A stretch of DNA of 64,000 nucleotides from Chryseobacterium piscicola. Its GTDB lineage: Bacteria; Bacteroidota; Bacteroidia; Flavobacteriales; Weeksellaceae. The notes beneath the pieces are model-generated. The model was not told the DNA's origin. It saw only the letters and a program-made list of their open reading frames with translations, and made no database searches. Positions 54,868 to 62,941 of the stretch are shown here, one piece after another; within the stretch, counting starts at the first letter, position 1; each line of letters begins with the position of its first letter. The DNA lies in contig NZ_FTOJ01000001.1 of the NCBI RefSeq assembly GCF_900156685.1, positions 496,001-560,000 on the forward strand. Reading direction: 5' to 3'. Both the position numbers and the translations under genes were made by a program.

Positions 54868-56085
54868 ATGAAATTTAATATCATCATACTTATTCTTCTG
54901 ACATTATTTCTTGCCAGTTGTGAAAAATCTGAAAAATCTGAAAGATCAATGGAAAAAACTGAAGAACAATCAGAACATGAAAGTTCTGAGTTGGCAGAAC
55001 TCACGCAAGAGCAAATGGATGCAGTGGGAATTTCTTTGGGACAAATTGAAATGAAAGAGCTCACATCGATCGTTAAAGCCAATGGAGCACTGAGTGTTCC
55101 CAATAATAACAAAGCCAGTGCTACTTCTCTATACGGCGGAGTAATTAAAACATTAAATGTTCAGGTAGGTGATTATGTAAAAAAAGGACAAGTGATTGCT
55201 ACAATTGCCAATCCAGAGTTTATTCAATTGCAAGAAGATTATTTAACAATAGGAAGTAGAATTATTTTTGCAGAACAGGAATACAAAAGGCAGAGAGAAC
55301 TTTTCGATAACGATGCCGGAGCGAAAAAAAATCTACAAAATGCCGATGCGGAGTTGAAAACTTTAAGAACAAAAAGAGCTTCTTTACAAAGACAGATTCA
55401 GATGATGGGAATTAGTCCCGGAAGTGTTTCCAATAAAAATTTAAGGTCAGGACTTGCCGTTACTGCACCAATTAGTGGTACAATAAGTACTATTTTACTG
55501 CAGATCGGAAGTTATATTGATGTTTCATCACCTGTAGCAGAAATTGTTGACAACAGTTCTTTGCATCTCGATTTACAGGTTTTTGAAAAAGATTTGCCAT
55601 TGATAAAAGTGGGACAGAAAATTCATTTTACATTAACCAATAATCCAGTAGTAGAATATGATGCTGAGGTCTACAGCATAGGAACAGCTTTTGAAAATCA
55701 AAGTAAAACTATTCCGATTCATTGCAAAGTAAAAGGAAATAAAAATGGTCTGATTGATGGAATGAATGCCACTGCAGTGGTAAGCCTAGATAATAAATTA
55801 ATGTCTGCAGTTCCCAACACGGCTATCACAAGTGCTGACGGAAAAGATTATATTTTTCTCGTGAGTGATAAAAAGGCAGAAAATCATAAAGATGTAAAGT
55901 CTGAGGAGAAACACAATGAAAAAACGATTAATTTTGAGAGGATAGAAGTAGTGAAAGGGACTTCAGAAATGGGTTACACAGCAATTACACCTGTAAAATC
56001 TATCCCGGAAAGTGCGAAAATTGCTACAAAAGGAGCGTTTTTTATTAATGCTAAACTGACAAATTCCGGAGAACACGAACATTAA
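54868..56085 (+). CDS. RND efflux periplasmic adaptor (CusB/CzcB-like), lipoprotein
   Basis: 405 residues with a lipobox (LFLASC) followed by an acidic Ser/Glu-rich stretch. The adaptor fold follows: a lipoyl half-motif (GGVIKTLNVQVGDYVKKGQVIATI), an alpha-hairpin (about residues 120-180), the second lipoyl half (VTAPISGTISTILLQIGSYID) and a beta-barrel. A His/Glu-rich tail (GEHEH) may bind metal. It starts 1 bp after the pump gene and completes a tripartite pump. Confidence 0.92.
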   Translation: MKFNIIILILLTLFLASCEKSEKSERSMEKTEEQSEHESSELAELTQEQMDAVGISLGQIEMKELTSIVKANGALSVPNNNKASATSLYGGVIKTLNVQVGDYVKKGQVIATIANPEFIQLQEDYLTIGSRIIFAEQEYKRQRELFDNDAGAKKNLQNADAELKTLRTKRASLQRQIQMMGISPGSVSNKNLRSGLAVTAPISGTISTILLQIGSYIDVSSPVAEIVDNSSLHLDLQVFEKDLPLIKVGQKIHFTLTNNPVVEYDAEVYSIGTAFENQSKTIPIHCKVKGNKNGLIDGMNATAVVSLDNKLMSAVPNTAITSADGKDYIFLVSDKKAENHKDVKSEEKHNEKTINFERIEVVKGTSEMGYTAITPVKSIPESAKIATKGAFFINAKLTNSGEHEH

Positions 56086-56275
56086 TTTTTTAAATAGTAG
56101 GAAAAATAATTGCTCACACATAAAAGAAATTTAAGGATTAACGAGATCAGGCTTTTTGCCAAAGGAATTTGAGAAAACTGTTTAGAAAGCTTGCAATAAT
56201 ATGGCGTTGAGTTTACATCTAATCATGCAAAAATGACATTCATCATGATATGCAATCAAACCAAATATTCTACAC

Positions 56276-56283
56276 TATATTTG
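56276..56283 (+). promoter_or_regulatory. Possible -7 element before the 120-residue Cys-motif protein
   Basis: TATATTTG is a perfect -7 match, 17 nt before the TTG start at 56301. The -33 region is weak. Confidence 0.4.
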
Positions 56284-56300
56284 TAGTAAAGATTTGATAC

Positions 56301-56663
56301 TTGAAATTTCTCTTATCCTTTTTTATCATTTTTACCATTGCAATCCGTCCGGTTTTGCCATTAATTAACTATGCAGTTAATTATGATTACATTGTAAAAA
56401 ATCTTTGTGAGAATAGAAAATTGATGGAGTCTGACTGTAAAGGAAAATGTTTCGTCAAAAAAGAATTAGCAAAAACAGAAAAGCAATCTAATAACAGTCA
56501 GAATATAAAAATTCCAGGATTAGATATTTTTTTATCTCTTGACGTTTTTGCTTTTTCAGATCATTCACAATCATATATTAAATTAGAAAAGTACAATCCG
56601 TATAATACAGATTTCTATACTTCAGACTATTTTTCTAAAATATTTCATCCCCCTTTAGTATAA
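56301..56663 (+). CDS. Small membrane-anchored Cys-motif protein (CxGKC), paralog A
   Basis: 120 residues starting at TTG. A single N-terminal hydrophobic segment (signal or anchor) is followed by INYAVNYDYIVKNLCENRKL, CKGKCFVKKELAK, a polar middle and a C-terminal IFHPPLV. The paralog at 58778-59146 shares RP..PL, YAVNY.YI, LC.N, C.GKC, KK.L.K and F.PP. Three Cys (LC...C.GKC) could bind Cu(I) in the periplasm. I recall similar proteins in Bacteroidota metal loci but no known function. Confidence 0.75.
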   Translation: MKFLLSFFIIFTIAIRPVLPLINYAVNYDYIVKNLCENRKLMESDCKGKCFVKKELAKTEKQSNNSQNIKIPGLDIFLSLDVFAFSDHSQSYIKLEKYNPYNTDFYTSDYFSKIFHPPLV

Positions 56664-57065
56664 ATTCTATTTAAACTAAATTGTTCGTTCATTTAAATTT
56701 ATTTACTTATTTAAGGTTTAGAAATGCGTCTTATATGCTGAAAAATATTTTAGATTTACTAAGAAAAACCGTAATCATTCAAATCTTTTACTAGCTTAAA
56801 TTTCAGATAAACAAAATTAAATTTAGTTTAATAACAAACTGATTGTTCACATTCCGTCATCATTGAAAACCCTTTGCACAGTTTACGCCCTTACCGATAT
56901 TTTTTTTTAAATTGTAATGGAATCGGTGAATTTTCATCTGCGAGCCTTAAAAACGGATAGTAGCTAAAAAAAACTTTGTGAACTTGGCTTCATCATTAAT
57001 AACGGACAATAAAAAACAATCTTTATTTTCATTAAAAATCATCATTCATTTTAAATTTAAATTCA
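56664..57065. other. Intergenic region, AT-rich, no gene
   Basis: No open frame of note on either strand. It contains A/T-rich sequence, a T run near 56900-56908 and, near 56930-56955, words (GAATCGGTGAA, CATCTGCGAG) related to the repeat at 49311-49370. No promoter with both elements, RNA gene or riboswitch is recognised before the YHS gene. Confidence 0.5.
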
Positions 57066-57341
57066 ATGAAATTCAAAATAATTTTCACGGTATTAATGTC
57101 TTTCTCTTTATTTTCTTGTGCTCAAGAAAGTCCGAAAATAAAACATAAAACAAAAACTACAGCTTCAAATTCAAAAACAAAAACTGTAAAATTCGCCAAT
57201 TCTATTGACCCAATTTGCGATATGAAAACGGAACCTGATATGAAGCATACGGCAATCTACAAAAATAAAACGTACGGTTTTTGCAGTAGCTATTGCAAGG
57301 ATGAGTTTAATAAAGATCCTGAAAAATATGTCCAAAAATAA
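57066..57341 (+). CDS. YHS-domain lipoprotein
   Basis: 91 residues with a lipoprotein signal (SLFSC) and a Lys/Thr/Ser-rich linker. A YHS domain follows: DPICDMKTEPDMKHTA, then YGFCSSYCKDEFNKDPEKYV, giving three or four Cys able to bind metal. YHS domains occur in copper and heavy-metal ATPases and metallochaperones. It is 1 bp upstream of the SCO gene, so both are probably made together in the periplasm for copper transfer. Confidence 0.88.
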   Translation: MKFKIIFTVLMSFSLFSCAQESPKIKHKTKTTASNSKTKTVKFANSIDPICDMKTEPDMKHTAIYKNKTYGFCSSYCKDEFNKDPEKYVQK

Positions 57342-57342
57342 A

Positions 57343-58011
57343 ATGGCAGAAAACAGTGCAAAAAAGAAGATAGTTGTTCCTATTGCGATAATTGCTCTAC
57401 TGTTTTTAGGAATAGGATTTGGAATGAGCTACTTTAAAAGCAGTCTTTATAGCGTGATGAAAGTTCCGGATTTTGAACTAACCAATCAGGATAATAAAAA
57501 AATGACCAACAAAGACATGCTTGGAAAAGTGTATTTAGTAGAATTTTTCTTCAGTAAATGCCCAACGATTTGCCCGGTGATGAACTCCAATATGAGAGCC
57601 ATTGAAGATGAAATCAATAATCCGGATTTTGGAATTATCTCCATCAGCATAGATCCTGAAAATGACACACCAGAGCTTTTGAAAAGTCATGCTCAAAGAA
57701 TAGGTGTACAATCTCCAAACTGGCATTTTCTTACTGGTGACAGAGCCTACATTGGTCATCTGGCGGATCAGTTTGATATTTACGTAGGAGATAAAGAAGA
57801 TGAAAGCGAAAACCTCAATCACAGCGGAATGATTGCTTTAGTAGATAAAGAAGGAACTATTCGTTGCAGATACAACAAAGAAAATATGCCGATTCTTTAT
57901 TATTCAGGATTAAATTATGAAGATGCCGAAGGAAAAATCCCTAAATTGAACGGTAAGTTTCACCCAGACCGAGAAATTCTAATACAAGATATAAAAAAAT
58001 TATTGAAATAA
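57343..58011 (+). CDS. SCO1/SenC family copper protein
   Basis: About 222 residues with one N-terminal membrane anchor (VVPIAIIALLFLGIGFGM) and a thioredoxin-like domain. It has the copper-binding Cys pair in KCPTICPVMN (Cys73 and Cys77) and the third ligand His160 in NLNHSGMIAL. The frame opens at 57301 inside the YHS gene; the ATG at 57343, 1 bp after the YHS stop, is the simplest start, and 57328 is possible. SCO proteins deliver copper to cytochrome oxidase CuA or act as thiol/copper chaperones. No oxidase gene is nearby, so a copper-island role is likely. Confidence 0.9.
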   Translation: MAENSAKKKIVVPIAIIALLFLGIGFGMSYFKSSLYSVMKVPDFELTNQDNKKMTNKDMLGKVYLVEFFFSKCPTICPVMNSNMRAIEDEINNPDFGIISISIDPENDTPELLKSHAQRIGVQSPNWHFLTGDRAYIGHLADQFDIYVGDKEDESENLNHSGMIALVDKEGTIRCRYNKENMPILYYSGLNYEDAEGKIPKLNGKFHPDREILIQDIKKLLK

Positions 58012-58098
58012 GATAAAATACTGGAAGCTAAATGATTGATTAACAATCATTAAAAACACTGTTTCCAACTAAATATTCAACCATATAAACAAAACGTT

Positions 58099-58773
58099 AT
58101 GAAGATTTTTAAAGTAGCTGCATTTACTGCAGTATTTGCCGCGCAGTTTGCGCTTGCACAGTTTAAGCAGACGGCTTTACCTTATGCATACAATGCCTTG
58201 GAAGGAAATATTGATGCCCAAACAATGGAAATTCACTATTCAAAACATGCAGCTGCTTACGTTGCTAATTTGAATAAAGCAATTGCGGGAACGCCACAGG
58301 AAAAGCAAACTTTGTTTCAGATTCTTTCAAAAGCAGGAACTTTGCCAATGGCGGTAAGAAATAATGCTGGTGGACATTACAACCATGAGTTATTCTGGAC
58401 GGTTCTTACACCACAAAAAGACACAAAGCCATCAGCAAAATTAATAAAAGCAATCACCGATGCTTTCGGAAGTATGGATGCTTTCAAAGAAAAAATGGCT
58501 AAAGCTGGAGCAGACCGTTTCGGTTCTGGTTGGGCTTGGCTTTCTGTAGATAAAAGTGGGAAATTATTTGTTTCTTCAACACCAAATCAAGATAATCCGT
58601 TAATGGATGTTGTAGAAGAAAAAGGAACGCCAATCTTCGGAATCGACGTTTGGGAGCACGCTTACTACCTGAAATATCAAAACAAAAGAGCTGATTATTT
58701 AACTGCCATCTGGAACGTAACCAACTGGAAAGAAATCAGCAGAAGATACGACGAAGCTTTAAGCAAAAAATAA
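58099..58773 (+). CDS. Exported superoxide dismutase, Mn type
   Basis: 224 residues with a clear signal peptide (cleaved near ALAQ) and the Fe/Mn SOD fold. Metal ligands are visible as His46 (MEIHYSKH), His96 ([10 protein letters not shown]), Asp183 and His187 (DVWEHAYY). The GG before the second His and Gln164 in TPNQDNPL are the pattern of Mn rather than Fe enzymes. It would remove superoxide in the periplasm. It lies 4 bp before the second Cys-motif protein and forms an operon with it. Confidence 0.92.
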   Translation: MKIFKVAAFTAVFAAQFALAQFKQTALPYAYNALEGNIDAQTMEIHYSKHAAAYVANLNKAIAGTPQEKQTLFQILSKAGTLPMAVRNNAGGHYNHELFWTVLTPQKDTKPSAKLIKAITDAFGSMDAFKEKMAKAGADRFGSGWAWLSVDKSGKLFVSSTPNQDNPLMDVVEEKGTPIFGIDVWEHAYYLKYQNKRADYLTAIWNVTNWKEISRRYDEALSKK

Positions 58774-58777
58774 TATT

Positions 58778-59146
58778 TTGAATTTAATTTGCAGCATATT
58801 CCTCACCTTTTTTACGGTATTCAGGCCTCTGATTCCGTTGGTGGAGTATGCTGTGAATTATCAATACATCAGCGAAGAACTCTGCGTTAACAAGAAAAAT
58901 ATTGACCTCCATTGTAACGGGAAATGTTATTTGGCTAAAAAGTTATCTAAAACTACCGATACCGATTCTTCACCACTTTCAAAAGGGAAAAATTCCGTTC
59001 AAAAAGTACTGGATTTTTACATTCCTACAGAGGTTTTCAAAACGTCAATCGAGAACAATTTCTCATTCCCAAACCTGAATTTTACTTACAAAACAGGTTA
59101 CACATTCCTCTTTCTGAAAAACATTTTCAGACCACCCATTTTTTAG
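58778..59146 (+). CDS. Small membrane-anchored Cys-motif protein (CxGKC), paralog B
   Basis: 122 residues starting at TTG, 4 bp after the SOD stop. N-terminal hydrophobic segment, then LVEYAVNYQYISEELCVN, CNGKCYLAKKLSK, a Ser/Lys-rich middle and a C-terminal FRPPIF. It aligns with the 120-residue protein at 56301-56663 along its whole length, including the TTG start and the spacing of LC.N and C.GKC. It may bind copper near the membrane; the function is unknown. Confidence 0.75.
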   Translation: MNLICSIFLTFFTVFRPLIPLVEYAVNYQYISEELCVNKKNIDLHCNGKCYLAKKLSKTTDTDSSPLSKGKNSVQKVLDFYIPTEVFKTSIENNFSFPNLNFTYKTGYTFLFLKNIFRPPIF

Positions 59147-59163
59147 TTGATCATATCAATTTT

Positions 59164-59310
59164 TTGGGCGATTCCCTCTCCAAAGCTAAAGCCTTAGCTC
59201 GGGTCGGGCTGTCCGCTCATATCTTTTTGTCTTGCCAAGTGAGTCTATAAAAACAACGATTCGGAAAAGACAAAAAGGATAACCGCTACCATCCCTATCG
59301 CGTATGGAGC
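59164..59310. repeat. Intergenic hairpin element, probably dispersed
   Basis: An 11-bp inverted repeat (CTTTTTGTCTT at 59223-59233, AAGACAAAAAG at 59267-59277) is flanked by GTCGGGCTGTCCGCT on the left and AACCGCTACCATCCCTATCG on the right. The flanks and arms resemble a dispersed intergenic repeat that I recall from many Flavobacterium and Chryseobacterium genomes. It lies between the SOD unit and the MbnP gene and is GC-richer than its surroundings. Confidence 0.55.
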
Positions 59311-59434
59311 ATAAAACAACATTTCAACTAAAAAATCAAAATCAGAATGAAATCGCCTTTACTAAAGTTCGAAAGCAATAACTATTTGTGTAGGTGATTA
59401 CATATGACCATTAAAAAAAATAAGAAAATTACAT

Positions 59435-60262
59435 ATGAAAATTTATAAATTTTTATCATTATTCTTTATTGCCATTAGTTTTTTAACCTTTACATCGTGT
59501 CGTAACAACGATGAAGAAGATTCTTCACCAGAAGCAAAAGGAAAACTCCAGCTCAAATTTGAAAACGGATTCAATAATCTCGGAAATATTGTGCTCAATC
59601 AAACTACTCAAACGTCTTCCAGCGGACAAAAACATCAGTTTTCAACCTTAAAATATGTCATCAGCAACATCAGTCTAATCGACGAAAACGGAAATGAGTT
59701 CAAATACCACGAAAATAACCCCGACAAAGGTGCTTTTATCATCAATCAGGAGAAAGCCGTTGCCGGAATTGTTTATGTAGACTTAGATGAAATTCCGAAA
59801 AACAAGTATAAAAAAATAAAATTCGGATTAGGGATCAGTCAGAATGCTTATTTACTCGGACAAAACGGACAGGCCGAGTTTTGGGAAAAAGCCAAGAAAG
59901 AAAGTCTCACCTGGTCTTGGGCTGCCGGATATATTTTCGTAAAACTCGAAGGGAAATACGGAGCGAGTTCTACCAACACAGAATTTATGAACCACACCGG
60001 AAACATGGGAAATGTAGCCGCCAATAATACTCCAGATTTGTATCGTGAAGTCACTTTGGATCTTCCAACAACCGCAAGAGTCTCGGCAACAGTAAAACCT
60101 TCGATTCATATTTTGGCAGATTTCAACCAATATTTAAGTGGAGAAACTGCTTTAAGCTTTTCAACGGCTAATAATATGGCGATGGGCTCCAATCAGCATT
60201 TAGTGAATGTGACGAATAATTTAACGAAAATGTTTAAAGTAGATCACGTTCACAATGACTAA
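59435..60262 (+). CDS. MbnP family lipoprotein
   Basis: 275 residues with a lipobox (FTSC, Cys22) and a beta-rich domain. FSTLKYVISNISLIDENG and SLTWSWAAGYIFVKLEG (Trp160 and Trp162) are typical of MbnP, and the C-terminus ends in a His-rich HVHND. In methanotrophs MbnP is partnered by the di-heme enzyme MbnH, which oxidises a Trp of MbnP to kynurenine, and MbnP binds copper. The next gene is an MbnH-like protein with an 8-bp overlap, so the pair is intact here, without methanobactin synthesis genes. Confidence 0.88.
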   Translation: MKIYKFLSLFFIAISFLTFTSCRNNDEEDSSPEAKGKLQLKFENGFNNLGNIVLNQTTQTSSSGQKHQFSTLKYVISNISLIDENGNEFKYHENNPDKGAFIINQEKAVAGIVYVDLDEIPKNKYKKIKFGLGISQNAYLLGQNGQAEFWEKAKKESLTWSWAAGYIFVKLEGKYGASSTNTEFMNHTGNMGNVAANNTPDLYREVTLDLPTTARVSATVKPSIHILADFNQYLSGETALSFSTANNMAMGSNQHLVNVTNNLTKMFKVDHVHND

Positions 60263-61301
60263 GCTTATTTTAAAAACAGGATTATTAATCTTTGCTTTTA
60301 TGAATTTTGTTTCTTGTTCCGATGAGGTAACTCAGCCTTTAGAAAAAGATGAAGCAGTAAATCTTCAGTTTCCCTCTTATTTTCCGGAAATGACTTTTGA
60401 TCAAGATGAAAATCCAATCACAAAAAATGGAGTAGAATTGGGCAGGAAATTATTTTATGAAGGCAAACTTTCAAGAAATAATACCATTTCCTGCGGTTTC
60501 TGTCATATTCAGGAACATGCTTTTACCCATCACGGTCACACGGTGAGTCATGGAATTGACAACCAATTAGGAATCAGAAATGCTCCGCCAATCCAAAACA
60601 TGATTTTTCTTAAACGATATATGTGGGACGGCGTAATTCATAATTTAAATCAACAGCCCATTATTCCTATTACAGATGCAAAGGAAATGGATAGTTCGAT
60701 GCCTGATGTAGTTGCCAAACTCAGTAAAGAGGATTTTTATAAAAAATTATTTAAGCAGACTTACGGAGACGAAAGTATTACAGGAGAACGAGTCTTGAAA
60801 GCATTGTCACAGTTTATGGCAACTTTGATTTCAGCAGATTCTAAGTATGATCAGTTTAAACAAGGAAACGTAAATTTATCCTCTCAAGAATCTCAAGGAA
60901 GGGTTTTGTTTCAACAAAAATGTGCTTCCTGTCATAAAGGAGAATTGTTTACCGACGAAAGTTTCAAAAACACCGGAATGTATTACAATACCCAATTTAA
61001 AGATGCAGGACGATATCGTGTGACGCTGGATCAAAACGACTGGATGAAATTCCGTGTTCCCAGCTTAAGGAATGTAGAGTATACGGCGCCTTACATGCAT
61101 GACGGAAGGTATTACACTTTAGAAGCAGTACTCAATTTTTATTCTGATAATGTTGAGGATAATCCTAATCTCGATCCGCAGTTAAAACAGAATAACCATG
61201 TCGGAATTGCGATGAATGCTCAGGAAAAACAATTCATCATTGCTTTTCTGAAAACATTATCAGACAAAAATTTTATCTCTAATCCGAAATTCGCTGAATA
61301 A
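60255..61301 (+). CDS. MbnH-like di-heme cytochrome c peroxidase family protein
   Basis: 348 residues with a lipoprotein-like signal (FMNFVSCS) and two heme c sites: CGFCH (residues 80-84) and CASCH (223-227). Other conserved parts are ELGRKLFYEGKLS, HGIDNQLGIRNAPPIQN, RVPSLRNVEYTAPYMHDGR and LEAVLNFYSDN. Members are cytochrome c peroxidases and MbnH/MauG-type enzymes. The overlap with mbnP points to an MbnH role, that is, modification of a Trp in the partner. It probably acts in the periplasm. Confidence 0.9.
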   Translation: MTKLILKTGLLIFAFMNFVSCSDEVTQPLEKDEAVNLQFPSYFPEMTFDQDENPITKNGVELGRKLFYEGKLSRNNTISCGFCHIQEHAFTHHGHTVSHGIDNQLGIRNAPPIQNMIFLKRYMWDGVIHNLNQQPIIPITDAKEMDSSMPDVVAKLSKEDFYKKLFKQTYGDESITGERVLKALSQFMATLISADSKYDQFKQGNVNLSSQESQGRVLFQQKCASCHKGELFTDESFKNTGMYYNTQFKDAGRYRVTLDQNDWMKFRVPSLRNVEYTAPYMHDGRYYTLEAVLNFYSDNVEDNPNLDPQLKQNNHVGIAMNAQEKQFIIAFLKTLSDKNFISNPKFAE

Positions 61302-61311
61302 TTTAACAGAA

Positions 61312-62256
61312 ATGAAGAAAATAGTTTTTATCATAAGTCTGATTTCACTTAACAGTTTTCAGGCAAAAACAGGGAATGACAGTTTACACATTTCAAATAA
61401 TTTTCAAGATGAGATGTTATTCAATGAATGCGATGCCTGTGGTTGCGCAGCAGGAAACGGATCTTCTGGTTTTGAGTCTCTCTTAAACCCACAGTTTATC
61501 GGAATTAAATATTTTGCTCAGCATTATAAAGCGAAAGAGAATTTATTTGTTAAAGATTTAACGCAAGATGAGTATTTCAATACCATTCAGCTTTGGGCAA
61601 AAATTCCTTTGACTCAAAAATTGAGTGTTTATACAAGTTTACCGTTTCATTTTCATGAAAAGAAAACTTTGCAGGGCAACATCAAAATCAATGGAATCGG
61701 AGATTTTAATGTAATGGGAATTTATCAGTTGATCAATTCAAAAGACAATAGTCATCAGCTGAATGGTGGAGTAGGAGTAAAAGTTCCGCTCGGAAAGTTT
61801 GATGAAAAAGGAATTTCCGGAGTTAATCCGAGTTTTCAGTTGGGAACCGGAAGTTGGGATTATCAGGCAGTTCTGAATTACAGATTTCAAAAAAATAAAC
61901 TGGCAGTGCTTCTCAATACCGATTACACAATTAAAACTGAAAACAAAAAACACTATCAGTTTGGTAATCAGTGGAATTATTCAGCCACAGGTTTTTATGA
62001 AATCTTTGGAAGTGAAAAAAGCATTCTTTCTTCAAAATTTGGTTTTCAGGGAGAAGTCTATGACCGAAACCGCCAATATAAAGAAGTGCTTCCGAAAACT
62101 TCCGGAAGTGCTTTGTACGGTAAGTTTGGTTTTGAAGCTTCTTACAAAAAATTCAGTCTGGGAACAGAACTAATGCTTCCGACTTACACCAATCTGGCAG
62201 GCGGAGATATTGAAGCGAAATCAAGATTTTATGTATTCCTTAATTTTGGAATTTAA
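61312..62256 (+). CDS. Outer-membrane beta-barrel with N-terminal CxxCxC motif
   Basis: 314 residues. A signal peptide is followed by a Cys cluster, CDACGC (Cys40, Cys43, Cys45), in ECDACGCAAGNGSSG, and then alternating beta-strand sequence ending NFGI, as in outer-membrane barrels of the transporter/MetA-pathway type. It starts 10 bp after mbnH, in one unit with mbnP-mbnH. The Cys motif lies where the periplasmic side would be and could hand metal to or from the pair. The name transporter is only a family label. Confidence 0.75.
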   Translation: MKKIVFIISLISLNSFQAKTGNDSLHISNNFQDEMLFNECDACGCAAGNGSSGFESLLNPQFIGIKYFAQHYKAKENLFVKDLTQDEYFNTIQLWAKIPLTQKLSVYTSLPFHFHEKKTLQGNIKINGIGDFNVMGIYQLINSKDNSHQLNGGVGVKVPLGKFDEKGISGVNPSFQLGTGSWDYQAVLNYRFQKNKLAVLLNTDYTIKTENKKHYQFGNQWNYSATGFYEIFGSEKSILSSKFGFQGEVYDRNRQYKEVLPKTSGSALYGKFGFEASYKKFSLGTELMLPTYTNLAGGDIEAKSRFYVFLNFGI

Positions 62257-62262
62257 AACAAG

Positions 62263-62292
62263 AAACCGCATGTTATTACGCATGCGGTTTTT
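62263..62292 (+). terminator. Intrinsic terminator of the mbnP-mbnH-barrel unit
   Basis: A perfect 10-bp stem (AAACCGCATG at 62263-62272, CATGCGGTTT at 62281-62290) with an 8-nt loop and extra T residues, 7 bp beyond the barrel stop. The minus-strand gene ends 5 bp away, so it may serve both strands. Confidence 0.82.
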
Positions 62293-62296
62293 AAGT

Positions 62297-62863
62297 TTAT
62301 TGTAATTTGTCAAAATCATTAATATACAGTGAAGTTATACTTCCTTCGATTAAATTTTTATTATTATGTCCAATATCTTTTCTAATTTGATTCATGAATT
62401 GTTCCTGATGAAGAATTACTTCTCTCAAGCTAATTCCTTGGTTTGCTGAAAACTTCGTTAAATTATTTTTCCAATCAATATAAGATTTCAATATATGATC
62501 AGGAAACCATATTATAGCTTTTTGATTAAATTCGCGAAAAAACTTTACCATTTCGTCATTTGTTATTTCTTCATCAGTGTTATTTTTTAGCATTACACTA
62601 AAATAAAAATTGAAAAATTCCTCATAAATTGGTATTTTTTTATTTCTAATCTCTAGTTCGATAGCCTTTTTCCTTTCCAAATATCTCGTTATGTAAAAGC
62701 TACTTATTGTAATTGTTCCACCAATGATTGTTATAAAAATATTGATATCAATTTTACTGAAATTTTCGAACGCAAATATGGTTAATTTATATATTAACCA
62801 ACAAATTCCAAGAATAAATAACATTCCAATTATTCCATTGACTAAATTTGATTTATTTTTCAT
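62297..62863 (-). CDS. Unknown membrane protein with two N-terminal helices
   Basis: 188 residues. Two hydrophobic segments (residues about 9-31 and 40-60) are followed by a charged cytoplasmic-type domain, ITRYLERKKAIELEIRNKKIPIYEEFFNFYF, of helical character. I do not recognise the family; the build resembles small membrane proteins of unknown function found as accessory genes. It is convergent with the metal island and separated from the tRNA unit by that unit's terminator. Confidence 0.7.
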   Translation of the reverse strand: MKNKSNLVNGIIGMLFILGICWLIYKLTIFAFENFSKIDINIFITIIGGTITISSFYITRYLERKKAIELEIRNKKIPIYEEFFNFYFSVMLKNNTDEEITNDEMVKFFREFNQKAIIWFPDHILKSYIDWKNNLTKFSANQGISLREVILHQEQFMNQIRKDIGHNNKNLIEGSITSLYINDFDKLQ

Positions 62864-62908
62864 GATTTTATACTGTTTTTAAAATAGTTGTAAATTTATC
62901 AAAAATAA

Positions 62909-62940
62909 AAAAAGAGATTTCAAAACTGAAATCTCTTTTT
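62909..62940 (-). terminator. Terminator of the rpsT-tRNA-Glu unit
   Basis: A long perfect stem (AAAGAGATTTCA at 62911-62922, TGAAATCTCTTT at 62927-62938, extended by A/T pairs) with a 4-nt loop. It starts 1 nt past the 3' end of the second tRNA-Glu and runs into T-rich sequence on the minus strand. Confidence 0.85.
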
Positions 62941-62941
62941 G

